Positions 57,633 to 64,000 of a stretch of DNA of 64,000 nt are shown one piece after another. This DNA comes from Muscardinus avellanarius (lineage: Eukaryota; Chordata; Mammalia; Rodentia; Gliridae). Every line of letters begins with the position of its first letter. Positions within the stretch are counted from its first letter, which is position 1. The notes beneath the pieces are model-generated. The model had not been told where the DNA came from, made no database searches, and was given only the letters and a program-made list of their open reading frames with translations. Location of the stretch: positions 42,364,331-42,428,330 of the forward strand of contig OY726563.1 in the NCBI GenBank assembly GCA_963383645.1, written 5' to 3'. Position numbers and translations under genes: made by a program.

Positions 57633-58070
57633 GCAGCTGGGATTTGAACCCCATCCTTGCTAATTTAGTGGCTTTAATAATAGCTTTGCTGATCTGGGCA
57701 TGGTGGCACACTCCTGTAATCCCACTACTGGGAAGGCTAAGACAGGAGGATTACAGATTGGAGGCCAGCCTCAGCAATTTAGCAATGCCCTGTTTTAAAT
57801 TTTTTAAAAAAAAAATGAAAAGGACTGGGGGTGTAGCTCAGAGATTAAGCCCCTGAGTTTAATCTCTAATACAAAGAATTATCCTTTTTAATGTTTGTAA
57901 CTTTTGGCAAGTTTCTTATTAACCATGAAACTTTTAGTTTACTGACCTGTCAAAGAAAGCTAATAAAAGTACCTATGGCAAGAATTTACTATAAGGATTA
58001 AATGGGATATGGTACTTTAGCACAGTGCCCATTCATTAATCATACTGCTGATGTTGTTACCTAGAGATAA
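57633..58070 (+). repeat. MIR element split by SINE
   Basis: GCTGGGATTTGAACCCC at 57639, then GGCAAGTTTCTTATTAACC and AGGATTAAATGGGATATGG after the SINE. Confidence 0.78.
57692..57876 (+). mobile_element. B1-dID SINE
   Basis: Inside the MIR. Confidence 0.9.
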
Positions 58071-58077
58071 TAATTCA

Positions 58078-58168
58078 GCCAGGCATGATGGTGCATACTT
58101 ATAACATCAGTACTGGAAAGGTTGAGACAGGAGGATCACAGGTTCATAACCAGCCTCAGCGACTAGAG
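58078..58168 (+). mobile_element. B1-dID SINE, 3'-truncated
   Basis: B1 head only. Confidence 0.82.
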
Positions 58169-58254
58169 ATACTAATTCATGAGCCATGAAATAGAAAATA
58201 ACTTCAGCAAGTAAGGAATGAATCATTCATAGCTGGGTTTTCCAAACTCATCAA

Positions 58255-58400
58255 GGATATAGGTCGGGAAATTTCTTCTGTAAAGGGGCCATATAAATGA
58301 GTACTTTAGGATTTCTGGACCCATTGTTCTCTGTAGCATAGCTCAATTGCTGATACGGCAGGAAAGCAGCTACAGAATAGAGGTAAACAGATGAGCTTAC
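58255..58400. mobile_element. ancient hAT-like DNA transposon fragment
   Basis: TTCTGTAAAGGGGCCATATA and GGAAAGCAGCTACAGAATA follow a common Charlie-type sequence. Confidence 0.55.
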
Positions 58401-58439
58401 CTGCCACCAGGACACCTTCCCTTAAAAATAAAGGCTTTG

Positions 58440-58651
58440 GCCAGGAAAGGCGGCTGATGCCTGTAATCCCAGTACTTAGGAAACTTAGACAGGAAGATCA
58501 CAGGTTCAAAGCCAGCCTCAGCAACTTAGCAAGGCTCTTAGCAACCTAGTGAGACCCTGTTTCCAAATAAGAGAAAATTACAAATAAAATAGGACTGAGA
58601 GGGAACCTCAGAGGTAGAACATCCCTGGGTTCAATCCCCAGCACCAAAACA
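58440..58651 (+). mobile_element. B1-dID SINE
   Basis: Complete. Confidence 0.88.
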
Positions 58652-59546
58652 AAACAAAAGCTTGAAATGGTAACAAGGGCAAGGGACAGCATTTTATACT
58701 TTGGAGCTAATTAAACTTGTACCTAAGAATGAAAGAGCTTATTGAGAGAAGTAGGAGAGGTGGAAGTAGAAGGGAAGACAGGACTGAAAGTTGCAGCATT
58801 AGGTAAAATGAGATCCACAAGGTGAGGCCACTGGTGAGGAAACCAAGCTCTAGAACATCATGTCAGTTTTGGGAATCTGGGAAATAAGAGGTAGAAGGAC
58901 GAGAAGGCTGGGGGCTGTGGTGCCCAATAGAAGTGTCAAAGTGCTCAATGCGATCAGGTTATTCCAGTATGTAGATAGCCCATGCTAACACTTTCAGTAC
59001 CTTCTCAAACACTCACATGGCACAGCCCCTTGCCTGCTGGAATGCAGGCATCATATCCTCCACTTGTTAATATATTTCTTGTCACTAGGTGGTCAGCGAA
59101 TATTTTTCTTTCCCTCATACACAAGGGCATTTTGTGTTTAAGCACTGGAGAGCAACAATAGAAGCAGTGTGTTGGATGCAGGAACAGTCTTGAGACTTCA
59201 GGGGCTGTGAATTTTATGATGTCTTTCCTATTTCCCCGACGCACGATTCTGGGCCTTTTAATTTCTCTATGCCAGAGTTTGTTCATCTGGATGGCAAAAA
59301 ATGGCGAGAAGGCCAGAATCAAAAGTACTGTAACCATCTTTAACCCTATCAGTGTGGTAGCCATAGTGCACATGTCCACAATTCATTCATTATTTCCTCC
59401 TGATTTTCTTTGAAGAATATTCCTCCTCACTGAGAAAAATTGAGAATGTTTATGGCCTAGGTTCTGGAGGATTCAACATGTCTAAAGTTTCATCTGACCT
59501 TCCATGCATATCACAGTTGTGGAACATTTTTTGTTTTTTGTCACAT
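58652..59546. other. SINE-free intron, 0.9 kb
   Basis: MIR-like stretch near 59250-59330 on minus; otherwise unique. Confidence 0.45.
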
Positions 59547-59776
59547 CAGACATTGAACCCAGGGTTGCTCTACCACCCAGCTACACCCCCAGGCCCCCTT
59601 TGTTGGTACTGGAAATTGAACCTAAGGACATTTCACCTCTGAGTTACACCTTAGTCCTTTTTATAATTTGGAACGAGATTTCACTTACGTTCCCACACAC
59701 TGACCTTGAACCTATAAATTCTTCTGTTTCAGTCTCCCAATGCTGGGATTACAGGCATGTGCCACCACGCCTGGCA
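59547..59776 (-). mobile_element. two B1-dID SINE pieces
   Basis: ID piece 59547-59597, then a fuller copy 59605-59776. Confidence 0.84.
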
Positions 59777-59789
59777 CAGTTTGTGCTTT

Positions 59790-59960
59790 TTTTTTTATAA
59801 ATGCAATTCCCTTTGCCTAGTATGCCTTCCTGCCATTGTGCAAGTTCCCTTGACTATGGAGCAAAAATCCTGCCATTCAGGCTTAGCCCTACTGCCCAGA
59901 ATCTCTGTTGGCTCTTCTCCCCAGCCATCTCAAATAAATCCCTTTAGAATGTTTCTTCAT
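59790..59960 (+). repeat. L2-like fragment
   Basis: CCCTTTGCCTAGTATGCCTTCC as in L2. Confidence 0.55.
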
Positions 59961-60785
<825 letters not shown>

Positions 60786-60986
60786 ACCCAGTGTGATGGT
60801 GCTGGTGCATACCTGTCATCCTGGTACGTGGGAGGCTGAGACAGGAGGAGTGCAGGTTTGAGACCAGCCTCAGTGCCTTAGTAAGACCCCCAAAACTTAT
60901 GACACCCTGTTTTAAAATAAAAAATGAAAGAATGGGGTGTAGATCAGAGTTAAAAGTACTCTGGGTTCAATCTCCCAATAACACAA
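60786..60986 (+). mobile_element. B1-dID SINE
   Basis: Diverged. Confidence 0.86.
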
Positions 60987-61122
60987 AATAAAGAGAGAAA
61001 AAAGAATAGAAAATAAAGAAGACAGATTATCTTTTCATAATAATTTCAGTAGGAATTTCAGAGGCAGCCAACAGGTAACCTATTGTTTCTAATGAAGGAA
61101 GGAATGGGTTAAAATGTGTTTA

Positions 61123-61300
61123 GAGCTGGGTGTGGTGGCACATGCCTATAATCCCAGTACTTGGGAGTTTAAGACAAGTGGAATAGTTTCAAGGCCAGCC
61201 TCAGCAACTCAGCAAGACTCTGTTTTGAAACAAAATATAAAAAAAAAACCTCTGAGTGTAACTCAGAGGTAGAATGCTCCTGGGTTCAATACTTAGTACA
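61123..61300 (+). mobile_element. B1-dID SINE
   Basis: Complete. Confidence 0.89.
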
Positions 61301-61313
61301 AGAAAATTAAATG

Positions 61314-61443
61314 TTGGATATGAAAGTACATGCCTATAATCCAAGTATTCAGGCGGATGAGAGGAGTCCAGGTTTAAGCAGCTTGGTGAGACCCTCAGCA
61401 ACTTAGTTAGATCTTGTTTCAAAATAAAAATATAAGAAGGGCT
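61314..61443 (+). mobile_element. B1-dID SINE, ID part lost
   Basis: Stops at AAGGGCT before the L1 fragment. Confidence 0.83.
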
Positions 61444-61444
61444 A

Positions 61445-61538
61445 TGTGCTGTGTGTTGTGTACATGTCATTGTCAATATGATTTACATGATGATGTGAGA
61501 CTATAATACACCAATAAAAGCACATTTTAAAAAATAGC
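61445..61538 (+). mobile_element. L1 3' end fragment
   Basis: CATTGTCAATATGATTTACA and ACACCAATAAAAGCACATTT. Confidence 0.75.
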
Positions 61539-61554
61539 ATTTCCTGGAAATTTT

Positions 61555-61741
61555 TTTTTTTTTGGTGGTACTGGGGTTCCTGGAAGCCCTCCTTCCTCCG
61601 GGCTACACTCCCAGACCTATTTTATATATTTTATTTGAAACAGAGTCTCTTATGCCAGCGCGGCTGGCTTCGAACCTGCGTGATCCTCCTGTCTCCGCCT
61701 CCCAAGCGCGGGGATTACAAGCGTGCGCCACCACGCCCGGC
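61555..61741 (-). mobile_element. B1-dID SINE, subtype A
   Basis: Perfect target duplication TTTCCTGGAAATTTT (61540-61554 / 61742-61756). Confidence 0.95.
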
Positions 61742-61940
61742 TTTCCTGGAAATTTTAAGTGCCAACCCCTCCCCTGGCATCACCTTGAGCCAATATGTGT
61801 AAAGATTTTTGTGAGGCTATGTTCCCACAAATAGGAGCACAGCACAGAAGCCTCCGCTAAAAATAAGATGCCTAGCAAATTTCCTCCATGTTGTTCTTGC
61901 ACAAGTGACTTTACTAGTGGCAGGATCCTTTTTTGCCAAA

Positions 61941-62003
61941 AGTAAAGACCTGGGGGTATAACTTCAAAGTAGAAGGTCCCGGGATCCCCAGTACCACTAA
62001 ATA
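61941..62003 (+). mobile_element. ID part of a subtype A SINE
   Basis: CTGGGGGTATAACTTCAAAG to CCCCAGTACCACTAAAT. Confidence 0.75.
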
Positions 62004-62027
62004 AACAACCGCTACATAAATAGAGTG

Positions 62028-62408
62028 AAGCCAGGCAGGGTAGAATATACCTGTAATCCCAGTACTTGGGCGGCTGAGACAGGAGGATCACAGGTTCAAG
62101 GCCAGCCTCACCAACTCACTGAAACACTCTTTCAAAATAAAAAGTAGCCGGGCGTGGTGGCACATGTTTGTAATCCCCGCATTTGGGAGGCTGACAGTTC
62201 GCAGACAGCCTCAGCTACTTAGTGAGGTCCTTTACAACTCAGTGAAACCCTGTTTCAAAATAAAGAATAAAAAATAGGCCTAGGGCATATCTCAGAGGTA
62301 GAATGCCTCTGGGTTCCATCCCCAGTACCACAAAAGAAAAAAAAATTTTAAAAGGGCTGGGAGTGTAAGTCAGAGGTAGAATGCCTGTGGGTTTAATCTC
62401 CAGTACAG
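62028..62408 (+). mobile_element. B1-dID SINE split by same-strand SINE
   Basis: Parts 62028-62146 and 62340-62408. Confidence 0.87.
62147..62339 (+). mobile_element. B1-dID SINE
   Basis: Inner copy with a GCCGGGCGTGGTGGCACATG head; lacks AGACAGGAGG. Confidence 0.88.
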
Positions 62409-62442
62409 AAAGAGAGAGTTAGTTTAGGGTGATGGACTGAAG

Positions 62443-62443
<1 letters not shown>

Positions 62444-62490
<47 letters not shown>
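62444..62490. repeat. (GT)n
   Basis: About 23 units. Confidence 0.97.
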
Positions 62491-62492
<2 letters not shown>

Positions 62493-62499
62493 CCTTTTT

Positions 62500-62790
62500 T
62501 GGGGGACAATACTTTTATTGTGAAAGTAATAACATATTCATAGGAAATGTTAAAGCGATGTACAAAGAAGTCCCCTGTACCCTTCACTCAGCCTCCCTCA
62601 ATGATACAGTAGCTGTGTAGGACACTGACATAGGTACAGTCCACAGACCTTGTATCACTAGTTTTATACTCACTGATGTGTGTAAGAGAGTTAATTTTCT
62701 GTGTATCCCATATGTGAGTTTTCATAATTACTACCACAGCAAAGATACAAGATGATTCTATGACCACAGCACTCCCTTTATACTACATGT
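62500..62790 (-). mobile_element. old L1M fragment
   Basis: CCCCTGTACCCTTCACTCAG with the following TGATACAGTAG stretch is L1M-like. Confidence 0.5.
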
Positions 62791-62945
62791 GTGTGTGTTT
62801 GTGTATCTGTGTAAGTGTACATGTGTTCAGTTATTCTCAAGCTAGAGCTTGAAATTTGCCTGAGCAACAAATTTCTCTGGCTCTCCATCTTAAAAATGTA
62901 ACCCCAGCCTGGGAAAAGTCTTCTAGGTTTTATGAAGACTTCTCC

Positions 62946-63116
62946 TAAGCCCAGTGGAGTGATGTACAATTGTAATCCCAGTACTTGGAAGACTGAGACA
63001 GTAGGATTACAGGTTTGAGGTCAGCCTCAGCAAATTAAAACCTTGTTTTAGTATTTTAAAAATGTGGGGGTATAGCTTGGAGGTAGAACACACCTGGGTT
63101 CAATTCCCAATACCAA
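62946..63116 (+). mobile_element. B1-dID SINE
   Basis: Small deletion mid-element. Confidence 0.87.
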
Positions 63117-63386
63117 AGAAAGAGAAAAACTTCTTCTGCCAAGAATTTGTCCTCTTGGACTCTGTCTCTGGCCAGTTTCCATTATTTTCCCTTTTGTTCC
63201 CTTTCTCTTTGTTTCCTACCGCTGGGGTCTTCTTGCTCCCAAGCTACAGTTGAAAGGCACAGAGATACCAATTGTCTGTGCTTCTGAGGAGGTGAGGTAA
63301 TGGAAAACTTGTGACAACTAAGAAAAAAACTGAATGTTCTGGTTCTCCTTGTCTAGGTCAGTGAATTATTTTAATGACTTTTTTTT
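63117..63386. other. unique intron
   Basis: Nothing recognised. Confidence 0.4.
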
Positions 63387-63574
63387 CTTATACTGAGAAT
63401 TGAGCCCAGGGTCTCTCTACCCCCAAGCTACATCCCCAGACTACCTTTAAAATTTTGAGTCAGAGTCTCACTAAGTTGCTGAGTGCCTCATTAAGTTATT
63501 GAAGCTGGCCTCCAACCTGCAATCTTCCTGTCTCAGTATCCCAAGTACTAGGATTATAGGCGTGCATCTAGCTT
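63387..63574 (-). mobile_element. B1-dID SINE
   Basis: Followed by (TTTA)n 63599-63628. Confidence 0.88.
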
Positions 63575-63597
63575 TATTAATAAATGTACACCTAGCT

Positions 63598-63629
<32 letters not shown>

Positions 63630-63633
63630 TTTA

Positions 63634-63834
63634 TTGGTACTGGGAATTCAACCCACGGACATTCTACCCTAAGCTACACCCCCAGCCTTATTTTTAAATT
63701 TTGAATCAGGGTCTCACTAAGTTTCTGAGGACCTCACCGAGTTGCTGAGGCTAGGCTCAAACCTGCGTTTCTCCTATCTCAGTCTCCCAAGTACCCAGGT
63801 ACTGGGTTTACACATGTGGGCCACCATGCCTAGC
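63634..63834 (-). mobile_element. B1-dID SINE
   Basis: Contains a repeated GTACCCAGGTACTGG. Confidence 0.88.
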
Positions 63835-64000
63835 TATATCTAACTTTTAATAGTGCTTTGTGTTTTAAAAAGTCAAAGTCCTTTGAGTCTTATATTTCAT
63901 GTAATTTGAATGACTTTTAGCTCCTAAAATTTTTACCAGCAAATATAATCTCCTGGTGTTCAAATTTGCTTTTTTTGGTAAGGCATGAATATTTTCCAAC

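Noticed and set aside
59005..59379. 124-codon minus frame with a hydrophobic segment
   Set aside because: No recognisable family, antisense in an intron, partly MIR-like; not supported as a gene.

Overview
The window looks like intronic DNA of a rodent X-linked gene. Four spliced + strand coding exons match the N-terminal part of the endosomal Cl-/H+ exchanger ClC-5 (CLCN5): 23654-23800, 45718-45869, 52515-52614 and 60377-60564. They join in phase (1, 0, 1, 0) and encode the cytosolic N-terminus, the first helices of the CLC membrane core and the first luminal/external loop. The gating and proton glutamates, the remaining helices and the CBS domains lie beyond the right edge. Any exon upstream of 23654 lies beyond the left edge or was not recognised. 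A second start (ATG 45765) inside the 45.7-kb exon gives the shorter ClC-5 form. A repeat-poor block (43.0-45.2 kb) just upstream holds a candidate promoter, a first exon with donor at 43464/43465, and a small exon (44046-44109) whose reading frame joins the next exon in phase.

The rest is mostly transposon. About a hundred copies of a dimeric SINE (7SL/B1-like left part, tRNA/ID-like right part, 'B1-dID' type) occur in both orientations and are often nested. I call the copies ending in a 'TTCCAGGAACCCCAGTACCACC'-type tail subtype A (youngest-looking, several with perfect target-site duplications). Those starting (in reverse) with GCGGGTCTGGGGATGGAACC are subtype C, and the rest are standard. 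B1-dID SINEs point to a rodent lineage such as dormouse, beaver, mountain beaver or squirrel relatives. The simple ID family that is very abundant in squirrels is not obvious here, so I do not name a species.

Layout: 0-6.2 kb, old L1 ORF2 (minus strand) riddled with SINEs; 7.1-8.2 kb, an ancient hAT-like DNA transposon; 9.8-13.1 kb, an L2 element broken by a SINE, itself broken by a young 2.3-kb endogenous retrovirus (10375-12707); 14-20 kb, MER2-like, MIR and unique intron; 21.07-22.35 kb, an L1 with a 5' inversion; 23.65 kb, exon A; 24-43 kb, SINEs, L1M, MER2, microsatellites and several unique blocks; 43-46 kb, promoter-like region and exon B; 46-52.5 kb, SINE-dense intron and exon C; 52.73-55.95 kb, a composite L1-bearing insertion with one outer target duplication; 56-60.4 kb, mixed old repeats; 60.4 kb, exon D; 60.6-64 kb, intron.

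No complete intronless gene, tRNA, rRNA, CRISPR array or bacterial-type operon is present. Repeat boundaries given by eye are usually good to about 5-15 bases, and better where a target duplication is quoted.
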